Shown here: positions 22,101 to 32,991 of the stretch, piece after piece
How positions within the stretch are numbered: the stretch's first letter is position 1
Layout: every line of letters starts with the position of its first letter
Source: Pachyseris speciosa
Taxonomy: Eukaryota; Cnidaria; Anthozoa; Scleractinia; Pachyseridae
Length of the DNA stretch: 64,000 nt
Assembly: GCA_016490735.1 (NCBI GenBank)
Contig: JAEMWC010000360.1
Span: 660,001-724,000, forward strand
Reading direction: 5' to 3'
Position numbers and translations under genes: made by a program
Notes under the pieces: generated by a model
The model's database searches: none
Seen by the model: only the letters and a program-made list of their open reading frames with translations
Told to the model about the DNA's origin: nothing

Positions 22101-25100
22101 GGTCTAGGTATATAACAAAACACTTACAGTCTTTCCCGTTAAACCGTGAACACCAGAAAAAATTTCTGGAATGTTTATTGTTTCGCGACCAATCAGAAGC
22201 AACATGAAACCACAACCTAATTACAGTTACGGTTTGCGGTTTAGTTTTCTCACGCGTGGTTGGCTTTTTACTTGAAACACAATAACATTCCATAGATATT
22301 TCTGGTGTTCACGGTTTTACGGGAAAGAGTGTAATGTATGGTCAGACCATGAACATAATTTTCAGCACGATTTTCAAAAGAATATTCCGTGCAAACCGCC
22401 GCAATTTTAGTGATACGCCAACAATGCTGACACCCGAACTACAATCTTGGACAAAAGTGTGGAAACATTTTTAGCAAAACAAACGCTTTCTTTTATCTTT
22501 TTTGTCTATAGCCAACCCCCTTCCCTCTCCCCCTTTTCAATGTTGAAATACGCTCCATGGACATTGTCACGTAGTTACAACATAGAAAAGAGGGAGGGGG
22601 ACAAAATATGAGAACTGGACATTGGAAAACTTACGCTTTTATCGGAAAAGGTTTTTTACCGAGAGTGTCTCAACTACTTTTGTTCATGATTGTAGCAATC
22701 TTGGAAACTAACCTTGACAACTTTCTTTGTCATTGCAAAATAATTTTGGAGAAGAATATCCTCCCAAAGATCCTGTCAGAGATAGAAAGGCTACCATCGG
22801 ATTACAGACAGCCAAGTCAGCGTGATATCAAAGGGTCTCAAATTTATCCCGACACTTGTGTTAAAATTATCCCTTTCATTCCAGTCATAAGTCTTAAGAG
22901 TAACAGAAGTAACGAGGTAACAAGGTAAATTACGTAACAAGATAAGGTAGGTGACAAGGTAACAGAAGGTAAAAGAGGTAACATTGTAACAGAAGTAACA
23001 GAACGAACAATCTATCACAGGTAACAAGGTAACAAGGTAACAAGGTAACATAGGTCACAATGCAACAAGGTAACACAGGTAACAGGTAACAGAAGTAACA
23101 ATCTAACACAGGTAACAAGGTAAAAAGGTAACATAGGTAACAAGGTAACAAGGTAACAGAAGTAACAATCTAACACAGGTAACAAGGTAACAGAGGCAGT
23201 AACAAGGTAACAAGGTAACAAGGAAACAAGGTGACATAGGTAACAAGGTAACATAGGTAACAAGGTAACAGAAGTAATAAGGTAACAAGGTAACACAGGT
23301 AACAAGGTAACAACAGTAACAATTTAACACAGGTAACACGGTAACAGAGGTAACAGAAGTAATAAGGTAACAAGGTAAAAGAGGTAACAGAGGTAACAGA
23401 GGTACACTAGAAGGTAGCAGTGAGGTAACAAGGTAGCAGTAAGGTAACAAGGTAACAGAAGTAACAAGGTATCACGGTAACAGAGGTAACAAGTTGCCCT
23501 TTAAAGTTATATAATTGAGGTAACAGAAGTAACAAGGTAACACAGGTAACACAGGTAACAGGGTGACAAGGTAACACAGGTAACACAGGTAACAAGGTAA
23601 CAAGGTAACAAGGTAACAAGGTAACAAGGTAACACAGGTAACACAGGTAACACAGGTAACAAGGTAACAAGGTAACACAGATAACAAGGTAACAGAGGTA
23701 ACAAGGTAACAGAGGTAATAGAAGTAACAATGTAACACAGGTAACAAGGTAACAGAGGTAATGGAAGTAATAAGGTAATAAGGTAACAAGGTAACACAGG
23801 TAACAAGTTAACACACGTAACAGAAGTAATAACGTAACAAGGCAACACAGGTAACAGAGTTAACAGAGGTAAAAAGGTAACAGAGGTAACACTAGAAGGT
23901 AGCAGTAAGGTAACAAGGTAACAGAAGCAACAAGGTATCACGGTAACAGAGGTAACAAGTTGCCCTTTAAAGTTATATAATAGAGTTACGTTTTGTGCGC
24001 TTCGCACAGGACGTCTTGTGTGGCTTTCCTCTTGATAATAACCGTACTAATCTTTTTCTCTTCAGCCCAGCTGATGCCAGCTGAATATTGATTCAGGTTT
24101 GAGCGATTTTCTCGTGTTTTATCCTTGTTTGCTTTTCTGTTTGAGGTCTCAAACACGTCTTCATTCCAACTGGAAAAAGCTGTTGGCCCCTTATTTTAGT
24201 TATTTTTGTTTTTTGACGTTCTAATCTGATGCGTTCACATGACGTTACTGTAGAAACTTAATAGGTACTCCTACGCCATGCCAGGTGACTAGTTCTCCTC
24301 TCGACCAATCACTGCTTAGTAATTTTGTTGAATGTACTCAATAAGGTTATAAATCGCAAAATCTCGTGATCTCACTAATCACTGAACAATTCACAGCTTC
24401 GAAGGATTCAGTGCAGCAAAAACAGAACACATTTGCACTTCGGTAATTTCCTGGCCGTTTTGTTTACGTTAGGTTGAGTATCAAACGTTTTACAACCTTT
24501 TAAGTAGAATTTACGCACAGAGACCCAACGAAGGCCAGGTTTTCAGCTCAAGATGGCTTCCAAAACAAACGCGATGGCTCCGGCGAGGAGATTTTGTGCT
24601 CTTTGAAAAAAGGCTGTGACGAGGGTCTTTTCACTTCATGAAAAACAATTTGGATAGTTTGGCAGACTTTTTGCAAGCAGAGCCTGATTTTTACTGTCAT
24701 GAAGCTTAACGTCGCTCAGCGTTTGAGATGTCACTGAGAAGTCGGCACCGGCACCATGAAAACAGGACTGAATACTCAAGAATTTTTCAAGGGCCATGTC
24801 GGCAGGTCACACAGATCCAGTACTAAATACCAAATAAGGATGTTATGCCCCTTTTTGGATTCTTTTGCGGGATTCTTTTGTGGCTCGCAAAAAGAGGCTT
24901 GAGGCTCAAGGCTCGAGGCTCCGGCTCGCAGACTCGCAGAATAGCCTTCCCCAATCATCTGGGGTAATACATACTCAACTACACTTCAGCCTTTATATAT
25001 TTTACAGAAAAAAAAACAGCATTGCGAGTCATGACGTTTTCCTCATTTGATGAACATTCAACTCCACTGTTTAGATTATTAGCAACTATGAAGCTCTCTG

Positions 25101-26853
25101 ATATTGTTACGTTTCATATTGCACTTTTTAGGTATAAATTTCATAACAAGTTATTATTACTTTCTAATTTTGATAGTTTCTTTAATTCAGTACCTAGTAT
25201 CCATAACTACGATACACGAAGCTCAGCAAATCAATCTTAGTACCTGCCTCGAGCTAGAACAAACTATGGAATATTTAATATTCGCTTTCAAGGACCAAAT
25301 TTATGGAACTCTCTTGGGAAAGATATAAAGTCAACCCCTCTCAGTAATTAAAAAGTAAAAAATAAAAAATGAATTGCTGTGCCAATATTAATGTCACCTT
25401 GGTTTCTGTTTTCCCTAGAGTAACGAGTTTCTTCCCAGCTGTTTCTGTGATTTATTTGCTGCTGTAAGTTTGATTCTTCATTTATCGTATTCAGGATTTC
25501 ATTCCTAATATATATTTGTCTTTTTCCCCATGACTTGTAAATTTCGTTTATTTATAGCTATTTATAGTTCAATTTTGAGTGCGGGCCTGCGTGCGTGTGT
25601 GTGTGTGTATGTGTGTGTGTGTGTGTGCCATTCCGACCCTAAATGTTGCAATCTATACTACGTAATTTGGCTTCCTAGCCTTGTTATTTTAGGAAACCAC
25701 CACCCTTTTTAGTTTTAATTTTTGTTTCATGTAAACTTAATTTTTCTCAAGTATAAGGGTCAATAAAAAAGTTGTTGTTGTTAAAAAATAAATAAATAAA
25801 TAAAATTGTTGTTGACATTATTTTCTTTCCGAAAATGCTAGCTGACGTATTTGGCTGACAAAAACAGCAAAATACAACCTTTCTGAAAAGCTCAGGGGCT
25901 ATGATTTCCCCATTGCGAATCTTTTAGGCCACGTTTCAATTACGAAAATCCGAGTGCACTGTTTAATCGACGCCGAAAGCCCAAGGCGAACTACCCTCCA
26001 CCGAACAGATATTTACCGAAACTTGTCATTGGGTGCCCCTGAAACGTTGGATACAAAGCGAACTACTGAGCAAAGGGTAATTCCGAGCGGACAACATAGC
26101 CCTGTCTCACCCCTAGTTAGGATAACCAGTTACGCTACTCATGCTTTACGCAAATTCCACGAATTATAGTGGTGTTTCTAAAATCTGCAAACCGTTGGTT
26201 TCAATGAACCTATGATTCAAAATTCAATATCTTAAAAAGCAACCTGCAATAATCGATTTTTACTGAAGTACAACGATTTGGAAGCATAGCCAATACATAC
26301 CACTGTTTGAACGCGAGCTGAATGATTTGCATTTTACCTGAACACTGGCGTCCATTTCCCTTGTGTCCAGGATTACAACTGCAGTTGAAGTGTCCAGCGG
26401 TATTAATGCAGGTTGCATCTTTATGGCAGTCATGGTTACCCTCCTTGCATTCATCAATGTCTAGAAAATAAGAGATCGAGATATAAATGTAATTCCTAGG
26501 TGGAATGATGGGAAGCCGGTGATGCTGTACTCATATTCCATGAATTGAAGTGGTTTTCGTTGGAATCTGCAAACTATTGCTTTCAGTGTACCCTTGATTC
26601 GAAATTTAATACTATCAGTGTTTCTATAGCCTGCTATCTCGCGTCCTGAGGAATATCAATAGAACAGGTACGAAAGAAAACTGCTGCAATCGTTTCAACT
26701 TAAAAAGCAACAGCAGCTAAGAATTTTAACGGTTTAATGAAAAAAACAACAAACGAACAAACAAACAAAACAAAAACAGAAAAAAAAAGAACTTGTAAAG
26801 TTTTATAGAGGGGTCATAATGCTTCTTTCGCCCCTGGTCACAATAATGATTAA

Positions 26854-26923
<70 letters not shown>

Positions 26924-29900
26924 CTTTATTTGACTGATAAAATACATATCAAGTGTTACATGGATTATATATAACTATTAAATACTTAAAAATGCGCCAA
27001 ATATGCATTAATTACCAATAGCTAATTTGTAATTAAAACTAAGTCTGTTAATAAAAGAATTCTTAAAACGCTCAGTATTACAAATTGGAAATGTAGGCTT
27101 GACTTGTCTACAGTCCGAAGCGCCGATGATGGAAACTTCAAATTAAATTAAGTATATAATGGCCGGATAACGATGTCCCTTGAGATACCGTTGGTGTATG
27201 GGCTCCTGTTGGTGTTACATCTGTGAGGTAAAGCAATTAACAGTGAAGTGAAAAATGCAATGAGCAAAACAAAAACAAAGTGATCAAATGTAATAAGAGA
27301 TTACACTGAAGGGCTTTTACGGTTACCTTTTTCACACTGTTCCCCAGTGTACCACGCGAGACACGAACAAACGAATCCTCTGTAACTGTACCCATTCACG
27401 CATGTTCCATTGTGAAAACAGGGGTTACTGGAACAGGGATTCTGATACGAAGAGAGAGCTCTCTAGTAATGCAAGCGTGATGGTACTCATATAATCCTTT
27501 TAAAAGGGTTTTTAGAAAGATGGCGACGACGACGATGATGATTACATTGACTGTCACTATCTATACGGTCATTATGATCAGCATTTATATCACACAGTCA
27601 TTAGATGACTCAACCACTGCCACTAGGATCTCGCCTTGGGGAGGTTAAGCAATGGCAACGAGCACGTCATTGTAAATATAAAGAATATTTTTTAAAACTA
27701 AAAAAACTCTTTCGTGGTTATTCTGACTCTTTCAGCTTTTAAATTTGCATACACCGTAAATTAAAAAAAAAAAAAAGAAAGAACAACAACAACAAACACA
27801 CGACCTAGCAGAATTCGTAATTTTGTCGAATGTGCTTTTCAAAGTATCTTAGCAATAAAGAAAATCCCACGACGATCCCTTGCTATTCGTGATTGATAAG
27901 TATCCGGTGGTTTTAAACCTTTTCAAAATTTCTCAAAAGGTTCGTGAATTGTACTCAAGGTACACGTAGAGGGATTTCCCATACCAAATGCCACCACATT
28001 CTCTCTACACTACCCTCGACCAAAAAACTGCCACTTATATATGGTTTGTGCAACCATCATCTTTGTCATCATGATATTACATTTATTTTGGCGCAACTGA
28101 GCACTGCTTGTATTTCTCACCTCTGTGGCCCTATATCTCCAGCCAATAATGTCTTCCAGATGATCTGGATACTGTAAATGGTCAGCATCATTCAGTTCAC
28201 AGACAACTTTGTTATCCTCCATTGATGGACCAATGTTGACCGACACGCATCTACTTTCCATAAGGCAGCGATGCTCACATGGTGTGTATTTTCCGGTCGA
28301 AAGATTAAAAATCACGTGACCCACAAGACGTTTACCATCGACTGGGGAAACAAACTTAAGACGTCGGCAGCCACCTGCAGAAGCACCGTAAGAAGGAATT
28401 TGAAAACAGCTCTATGAAAGAGTTAATGAACTCCGAATTGAATTGAAGGTGGAAAAACGTACATTATAGAATTGTCAATCGCAATGCAGGCATCATTCTT
28501 GAAGAATACGCTACTATAACCAATAATTTCATTTTCAAGTCCAAATCAAGCCGTTGTTATTGTTGCAGAGGAACTTCTTTTCTGCAGAGTAACTTACATG
28601 AAGTTCATGTTGCGTTACCGTTGAAGTGATTCTACTTATCCTAGGGTCAGGGCGGTGATTAATCAGAAACATGTCCCCTTTAAGAAAAAAATCTCTAATT
28701 TACCACCTTGAGAAGTACTGTGCTTGAGCCACATTATGCCGCATGCGATTTGCATTAGCGGTGCATTTCAAGGTTTAGCCCCAACAAGAATCCGAAGGCA
28801 AATTGTAACGCAGACATTGCAGCAAAATCATCTTTGAAAAAAAGCTGAAGAAATTATAATTAAGTACATGAGAACGCAACTGGAGGCCAAACGTGCAACA
28901 TGCAACAAAAATCATTGAGAATAATCTTGTACTATGATCTTCTTACTCTTCGGTGCTAACTTTTTTTCTCCAGAAGATAGGAGTCGGGTCAGCTTTCATT
29001 AACGAAAAAGACGATAACCAATATGTTTTATGGCTAAATAAAATCGCTCTATTCGTGCATGGCAAAATATTCTATTGGCCAACTTAACAATGGATTTTTT
29101 GAGGAACCAACTGGAATATCGAAAAAGCGTCACACACTTTGTTGGCGTAGTATGTCTTGAATGATATAGTCCAGTTTTTTGGAAGTACGTAGTAACTCAT
29201 GGGCTATTAATCGTTCGAAAAAACTGTCAGTTTTTCGTTTGAACGCTTGCGCTTTCCTAGTAAGTGTTAAAATTAGAGTTATTTTCTAGATTGTAAATTT
29301 CATTAGCTTTCCAGTGATATATAGTTTTCCGAAAGGCACTCCTGAAGGTTTTCCGTAACCTTAAACAGCGACTTTGCTAATTTTGTAATTAATGGATGAG
29401 AATGCGGGGGAAAAATTGGTGTGGTTTGGAAAGCCCTTTGTTCATGTATATGACTTAAACGAGAAGAAAGCGTGTGAACGCGTTCTTGAGAACGCAGCAT
29501 CTTAAGTGTCCTAGCGTAGGCAAAGCAGTCAAGTGCAAGAAACACCAAGAAACGGAAAAGGAGCCGTGAAAAAATATATTTGCATTACTGAGAATCTATA
29601 GCGTAAAAGAGGTGAAATGCGACAATCCCAGTTCCGTGTGCGTTATTTTTTGTATCTTTTGTTAATTGAGATAAATAAGCGGCAAAATAAGAAAGCCCCA
29701 TTTATAACTAAAAATTAAAGAAGGGGAAGGTAAAGTGTCCATGAGCTTTCTGGAAAACTAACTAATTTGAGAGTGGAAAATTATTTCGTTTGGGAGGCAG
29801 ATGAAGGCCAGATAACTTTCTGGGGGAGGCAGGCGGAGCTCGAAATTTCTAAAATTAAGATGCTCGTTCGCTGAACATTTCTGCGGCTTAAATTTTTAAT

Positions 29901-30242
29901 TAAAGAACATACCACTCGATATTCGTTCCCAGAAAAACACTTCCCTACAAAGCAAATTCACCTGATAACACAGTAAGCACCATTTATTTACTCGCAAAAA
30001 AGACAAAATCGTATCTCAAACATCCGAACGTTAGACACTGCGCTTACAGTTTGTTTCGTTTCTATGTTTATTAATTTCAGCGATCTTTCCAACGATCCTG
30101 TTAGACACTCTGTTGGACACGCTAAAATTTCAAGTGAGAACGATAATATTTAATATAACGCCAATCTTGTGTGAGACTACTCACCTTGATCTGCTAGTGA
30201 GAGCCACTGGAACCAAAATCCCCAAACAACACACATCAACAT
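13198..30242 (-). CDS. Gene A: secreted PAN-EGF-cbEGF-cbEGF-fibrinogen/intelectin-like protein, 9 exons
   Basis: Exons on the minus strand: 30242-30185, 28374-28121, 27441-27327, 26460-26338, 18939-18814, 14986-14936, 14603-14567, 14407-14266, 13716-13198. All junctions are GT-AG, phases agree at every junction, and the total of 1425 bases gives 474 residues. Residues 1-19 are a signal peptide; 20-104 PAN/apple; 105-142 EGF; 143-183 and 184-225 calcium-binding EGF; 226-242 linker; about 243-474 a fibrinogen/intelectin-like domain with CKEIYDNN, DGGWTLIMK and RIGFGTGG. Expected role: extracellular or matrix glycan or protein binding, resembling proteins annotated in corals as skeletal organic matrix protein 5-like; ligand unknown. 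An AATAAA lies at 12890-12885, about 308 bases beyond the stop. The 7.4-kb fourth intron holds the minisatellites. Confidence 0.85.
14266..14407 (-). CDS. Gene A exon 8: GGWTL core of fibrinogen/intelectin-like domain
   Basis: Reads SNDSKTYPLIVDNEV, VYCHMTM, then CGDGGWTLIMKTDGAK. DGGWTL is the hallmark strand shared by fibrinogen-related domains and intelectins. 142 bases, phase 2 in, phase 0 out. An inverted orphan copy of this exon sits at 31580-36202 and 57201-57342. Confidence 0.9.
14567..14603 (-). CDS. Gene A exon 7: start of fibrinogen/intelectin-like domain
   Basis: A 37-base exon (acceptor CACGCAG, donor GTAAGT), phase 1 in, phase 2 out, reading FSSCKEIYDNN. An SCKEIY-type start is usual for cnidarian fibrinogen-related domains. 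Confidence 0.78.
14936..14986 (-). CDS. Gene A exon 6: 17-residue linker
   Basis: A 51-base exon between TGTTCCAG and GTGAAACC, phase 1-1, coding for TALPEVVEHHATEQIK. It has no domain signature. Its frame and splice sites are kept in all three copies, with a synonymous ATC/ATT change in copy 2. It could be skipped without shifting the frame. Confidence 0.7.
15801..17050 (-). mobile_element. Penelope-like retroelement, copy 1 (fragmented reverse transcriptase)
   Basis: The minus strand reads MDVTSLYTNI (about 16709), GRDYLQTHGTA then GTKMAVALTN, and WKRYIDDIFSLWNT, where YIDD is the catalytic motif of Penelope-type reverse transcriptase. FLDTIIYKG and THFKPTETFQYTHFSSCHPTGV follow. Frameshifts and a stop after YTNIS break the frame, and the GIY-YIG endonuclease is not seen. 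It lies in the intron between exons 5 and 6 of gene A and recurs in copies 2 and 3, so it predates the duplication. Confidence 0.85.
17024..17050 (+). other. CTGACGA...CGAAACG motif beside Penelope-like element
   Basis: TCTGACGA, a short stem-loop-like AGTGCTAACGCT, then CGAAACG resembles a hammerhead ribozyme core (CUGANGA ... GAAA). Hammerheads are known in Penelope-like elements. The spacing before GAAA is not ideal, and the motif is on the strand opposite to the reverse transcriptase. Copies at 42192 and 63826. Confidence 0.3.
17460..17504. repeat. 12-bp perfect-stem hairpin
   Basis: TGACTGATCCGC and GCGGATCAGTCA flank a 21-base loop. Copy 2 has the same hairpin at 42799-42843. It may be the remnant of a small element or its terminal hairpin. 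Confidence 0.75.
17871..18244. mobile_element. 374-bp fold-back MITE, copy 1
   Basis: TAACCGCGGTTAAACGTAAAA at the left and TTTTACGTTTGACCGCGGTCA at the right open inverted arms of about 125 bases that also share GTTTTTACG, GAGCTCAAAGATGAT and TGTGAGTTTACTAAATCA. The centre is about 120 bases and non-coding. Confidence 0.85.
18245..18312 (+). repeat. tRNA-like module next to fold-back MITE
   Basis: CTCCGTAGTTCAGTCGGCTAGAGC resembles a tRNA D-arm/A box, and GGTCGTGAGTTGGGATCTCC resembles a weak T-arm/B box. The acceptor ends do not pair, so it is a tRNA-derived repeat rather than a tRNA gene. Confidence 0.5.
18814..18939 (-). CDS. Gene A exon 5: second calcium-binding EGF
   Basis: [15 protein letters not shown] (hydroxylation pattern) and [12 protein letters not shown]. 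Symmetric phase 1-1, 126 bases. Adjacent calcium-binding EGFs usually form a rigid calcium-stabilised rod, here between the PAN head and the C-terminal domain. Confidence 0.92.
19086..19142. repeat. (ATT)n microsatellite
   Basis: An uninterrupted run of TTA/ATT triplets follows a degenerate start. Copy 2 has only a few triplets at the same place (44332-44342). Confidence 0.9.
19625..22100 (+). repeat. Forward minisatellite array, copy 1 (GTTACCTTGTTACCT)
   Basis: About 2.5 kb of 8- to 10-base units (GTTACCTT, GTTACCTGT, GTTACCTCT), grouped into larger units that often end CTTGTTACTTCAGTCTGTTACC. Several frames stay open through the array and would give LPCYLVTL-type strings; these are composition artefacts. 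The array lies about 0.7 kb upstream, in gene sense, of gene A exon 5. Confidence 0.95.
22121..22336. mobile_element. ~215-bp MITE between the minisatellite arrays
   Basis: CTTTCCCGTTAAACCGTGAACACCAGAAA on the left pairs with TTTCTGGTGTTCACGGTTTTACGGGAAAG on the right. TGGAATGTTTATTG / CAATAACATTCCA extends the arms to about 55 bases. Copy 2: 45189-45404. Confidence 0.8.
22337..22898. other. Spacer between opposing minisatellite arrays
   Basis: Holds a pyrimidine-rich / purine-rich inverted pair (CCCTCTCCCCCTTTTCAATGTTG near 22523 and CAACATAGAAAAGAGGGAGGGGG near 22579). A plus-strand frame (22608-22928) of unknown meaning is disrupted in copy 2. Confidence 0.4.
22899..23960 (-). repeat. Reverse minisatellite array, copy 1 (AGGTAACAAGGTAAC)
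   Basis: About 1.06 kb of the same unit in opposite orientation (GGTAACAA, GGTAACACA, GGTAACAGA). A 30-base non-repeat block, AAGTTGCCCTTTAAAGTTATATAAT, interrupts it at about 23491 and recurs at its end (about 23958), so there is a higher-order period of roughly 468 bases. Confidence 0.95.
23961..24999. other. Intronic sequence without recognised gene
   Basis: Unique-looking sequence shared with copy 2 (49626-50730). A short tandem of AGGCTCGAGGCTC words lies near 24896-24930. No protein is recognised. Confidence 0.4.
25000..25800 (+). mobile_element. LINE 3' tail, copy 1
   Basis: The plus-strand frame reads SSFDEHSTPLFRLL, FHIALFRYKFHN, then LPRARTNYGIFNIRFQGPNLW, the usual C-terminal end of cnidarian non-LTR reverse transcriptases. 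A stop precedes YLPRAR. A 3' untranslated part with a GT microsatellite (about 25592-25627) ends in AAGGGTCAATAAAAAAGTTGTTGTTG and an AAATA-rich tail. Strongly 5'-truncated. Confidence 0.8.
26338..26460 (-). CDS. Gene A exon 4: calcium-binding EGF
   Basis: DIDEC opens the module (calcium ligands), and CINTAGHFNC fits the Asx-hydroxylation pattern C-x-[DN]-x4-[FY]-x-C. Six cysteines; symmetric phase 1-1, 123 bases. Confidence 0.92.
26853..27110 (-). mobile_element. Copy-1-specific LINE tail with (CTA)n end
   Basis: Absent from copy 2, where AATGATTAATA runs straight into ACAGTCCGAAGC (about 52556). Read on the minus strand, it contains TERFKNSFINRL-like coding, a stop, AATAAAG and then a long CTA triplet tail (TAG repeats at 26856-26921 on the plus strand), as expected for a recent 5'-truncated LINE insertion. 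Confidence 0.75.
27327..27441 (-). CDS. Gene A exon 3: EGF-like module
   Basis: NPCSSNPCFHNGTC, then FVCSCLAWYTGEQCEK: six cysteines in EGF order, without a calcium-binding D-x-D-E lead. Phase 0 in, phase 1 out; 115 bases, the same as the EGF exon of gene 0. Confidence 0.9.
28121..28374 (-). CDS. Gene A exon 2: PAN/apple domain
   Basis: Follows the acceptor TTCTGCAG and ends GCCACAGAG|GTGAGA (phase 1 in, phase 0 out). It contains GCRRLKFV, TPCEHRCLMESRC, VVCELND and GWRYRATE. The cysteine spacing C-x3-C-x4/5-C and the downstream CEL match PAN/apple modules of cnidarian secreted proteins, which bind proteins or carbohydrates. Confidence 0.85.
28375..30184. other. Gene A intron 1
   Basis: Contains a minus-strand frame (29303-29548) also open in copy 2, but it is not needed for the gene model and its 5' ATG is missing here. 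I see no other feature. Confidence 0.4.
30185..30242 (-). CDS. Gene A exon 1: signal peptide
   Basis: ATG at 30242 opens MLMCVVWGFWFQWLSLADQ, a short hydrophobic leader, then G plus a GTGAGT donor (phase 1). A second ATG two codons later could also start translation. The joined next residues are GGCRRLKF. Gene B has the same exon with one extra codon. Confidence 0.75.
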
Positions 30243-31579
30243 TGAATGCTGAACGGAAAAACTAAGGCCAGCCATATTTAAAACCTCTTAACTCTTGGAA
30301 GTGCGGCTTAGGACTTCCTTTACAAAGAGAGAAACGTGCACCTGCATACAAATATGGGTTTACTTTTGTGGTTTTTTTGTTTACATTTGTGTTCAATATG
30401 TGTTCAATTTCTTGACAAGTGCCACCAGTCCTTATATTATCATTCCATGTTGGTTTGAAAAAATGTGGTTTGGTATGTTTACTTTTATGCCGGTGTGCTG
30501 TGTCATGCCTGTCAAGGGATCAGTACAGCTTTCTCCCATATGGACACAAGTGATCTCCACCCCCAAACCAAGGGGGGAGGGGGTGTCTACAGGGTGACTT
30601 TGCGCGTTTATCGCAATAATTAACACCTTCAGAAGCCTATTTAAGGCTTCTGACGCTTTTAATGTTTTTCAAGTTTTGATAAAGATGGCTGACAGTTATC
30701 GAAACTGTCAGCATCATTAAGACGTTAAGACTGGCTATGTTTTAAGAACATTTAAATCAACTGTTTATTTAGCCTCACCCGAGAATTTTTTTCATGCATG
30801 TTATCATTTTCGGAAATAATGTTTTCATTCCGTCGTTGCTTGTTATCAAGTCGTAGAGTAGAACCGTTGCTATTATACCCCGACGTCAGTCAATGTATAA
30901 CAATATTGTAAATTGCTATCTGAATGCAAACACAACTCTTTCGGTGCTGTACCAGTTGGTGTGCCTAGATTGTTGTGTGCATTTTAAAGCGCCATATTTG
31001 TGTGAGTTCACAGGCTGACCATTCTGAATTTTTTAGTGTTGAGAAAGCCCCATTCTGACGTAACGAGAGTGAGTGTGACAAGGATTTTTTGCTCTTATCG
31101 GGTGGGCTGGGCCGGATTTGATACTCTCGTAATTCCGTGATATATTTGTGTATACTAATTGCGGAACTTCAACAATACCCCTTGAACAACTAACTTGTGG
31201 GCGAGGACAAAGCTTGTTGCACTGTTTTTTACCATCCTTCATTTCCAGAGGTGGGTGGGGGGTGGGGCGGGAGCAAGGGTATTTGCGTGAGGCCGTGACC
31301 CGGTTTTTTCGTGCTCTGTGAATCGTCATTTCATAAAAAACTGTTCTGTGAATCGTGATTGAAGTGTCTTCCGTGAGGCGTGAAATGCAAAAGACCTTGG
31401 CTGTGAATCGTGAATAGATAAGAAATAAATCGTGAATGTCTAAAGTTGAGTTCGTAGCTGAATTTCACTGCATTGTGATCAAATTTTTTCCGTGACCTTA
31501 GTGAAGTTTCGTGATTCATGAGATCGAAAATTTACTATCGTGACTTCGTGACAAGACCCCCCTTTCCCCCTCTTTCCAG
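30243..31579. other. Upstream flank of gene A
   Basis: The presumed promoter and 5' flank on the minus strand; no clear TATA box. From 31315 to 31550 there are many copies of GTGAATCGTGA / TCGTGAATG words. These recur at 56950-57160 in copy 2 and, in opposite orientation, near both ends of the transposon at 46780-48116. Confidence 0.45.
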
Positions 31580-31792
31580 ATCACATGAGAGCAAAGCCTA
31601 CCCACTGATAGTAGACAATAAAGTTAATATATATATTTAGCCAAGCCTAAAAGCGGAGCTCCAAAAGCATTCTTTTTCTACTGGCATTTACATATAGTGT
31701 GCTTGTCATATCACCCATCTGACCTCACTCAAGCTACAGACCCAAGGCTGTAAAAAATAGTATGGAAAGGTGATCTGAGCCAGTATCACAGT

Positions 31793-31915
31793 GGATTTGG
31801 ACCCCCCGCAGATTTGCACCCTCCAGTCCAGATCTGCTTGAGGATCAGATTTGGACCCCCTTGTCCAGAACTGCTAGCAGATATGAACCCCCTTTTACGG
31901 ATTTGGACCCCCAAC
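31793..31915. repeat. Short GATTTGGACCCCC repeats
   Basis: Four imperfect copies of GGATTTGGACCCCC / AGATTTGCACCCTCC within 125 bases inside the 4.48-kb insertion. Confidence 0.6.
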
Positions 31916-32991
31916 CCTCCTAAAAACAAGCGTTCTATTCAGTAAGGTAATAAAAAGTCCTTTGCAAATTGAGTTTGGAGATGTTAAAAGCAAAAAAAAA
32001 TATATTGAGGTAGGTTTTTTAAAAATAATAATCTTTAATACTTTGTGTAAAAAGAACTTGCAACGCTAGTTTGCATCTATAAATTTTTAAAACAAAACAT
32101 TTCTTAACATCTTAGAGCAATACCTAAGGACAGGTCTGTTTCCCCGGTCAACTGTAGGCTACTTAGTTATGGTTTAGAGCCACTAGAAATTGGTGGAGAA
32201 GCCTGATGAATGCTATTTTGAATCAGTATCCGACATCAGACATATAGTGATTCAGATCATCACTTCATAATGAATGCAATTTCAGTTATCCAAAGCCTCC
32301 CATGAGACAGTTGGAAATCAGAAATTGTGTATCCTCTGGAATATATGTATGCATCAAAAAAATTATGAAAGAAAGATACATGGAAATCAATAAAAATATT
32401 TAGATGATATGCATTAAGGCCAAGATATTTCTCTTGATCAGTTACTTCTTGACCTTACTATCGCAAAAACTGCTTGCTGACATTAAGCTCGTCAATCAAT
32501 GCACCTACGGTGTTTTCAAAAAGAAATCCAGCTGCTTTTCTGGCCAGCCAAGTGCAATACTAAGCAACTTGATAATAAAATATTGGGCATTTGGTTGATA
32601 TCACTACCCAAGTAATTAACAATGTAGTATGAGGATTTAAGGTAATGATTCACCAAAGCAAAAGTGCTGGAAATCCGTGTTAGCAATCTTAACTTGATTT
32701 TTGATTGCACAACATACTTCATCATACATCAAAAATCCCATTACACATTAGAGTCAAATGTCATCCAAACATACCACAACATTGGTGTGACCAGCTATGA
32801 ATAAAATTAATTGAGAGACTGCATGCAGGAGAAGGAAGTCCAAAGGATGTGTAAATTAATGAGAAAGAGCTTACTTTAAGTTTAGTAATACTTTGTCATG
32901 CGAATACATCTAAGTTGATACAAAAAAAAAGTGCACGACTGGAGAATAATTGGGAGAAAGTAAATTCCCATACAAAGAATATTATCTAATA

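Noticed and set aside
19611..22115. Long open frames of up to 506 codons reading LPCYLVTL-type repeats
   Set aside because: They are translations of the (GTTACCT)n minisatellite in several frames at once; the unit simply lacks stop codons.
19625..23960. CRISPR-like array
   Set aside because: Units are 8-10 bases, without unique spacers, in a eukaryotic intron.
22791..24007. Minus-strand frames of the same repeat type (also 45849-46811 and 48515-49673)
   Set aside because: Reverse-oriented array of the same unit; no protein meaning.
25954..26169. 71-codon plus-strand frame open in both copies
   Set aside because: The copies are too similar for openness to mean selection; no domain is recognised and it lies antisense in an intron.
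29303..29548. Minus-strand frame as signal exon of gene A
   Set aside because: It begins at TTG rather than ATG in copy 1, while the 30242 exon has an ATG, a leader and the right phase.
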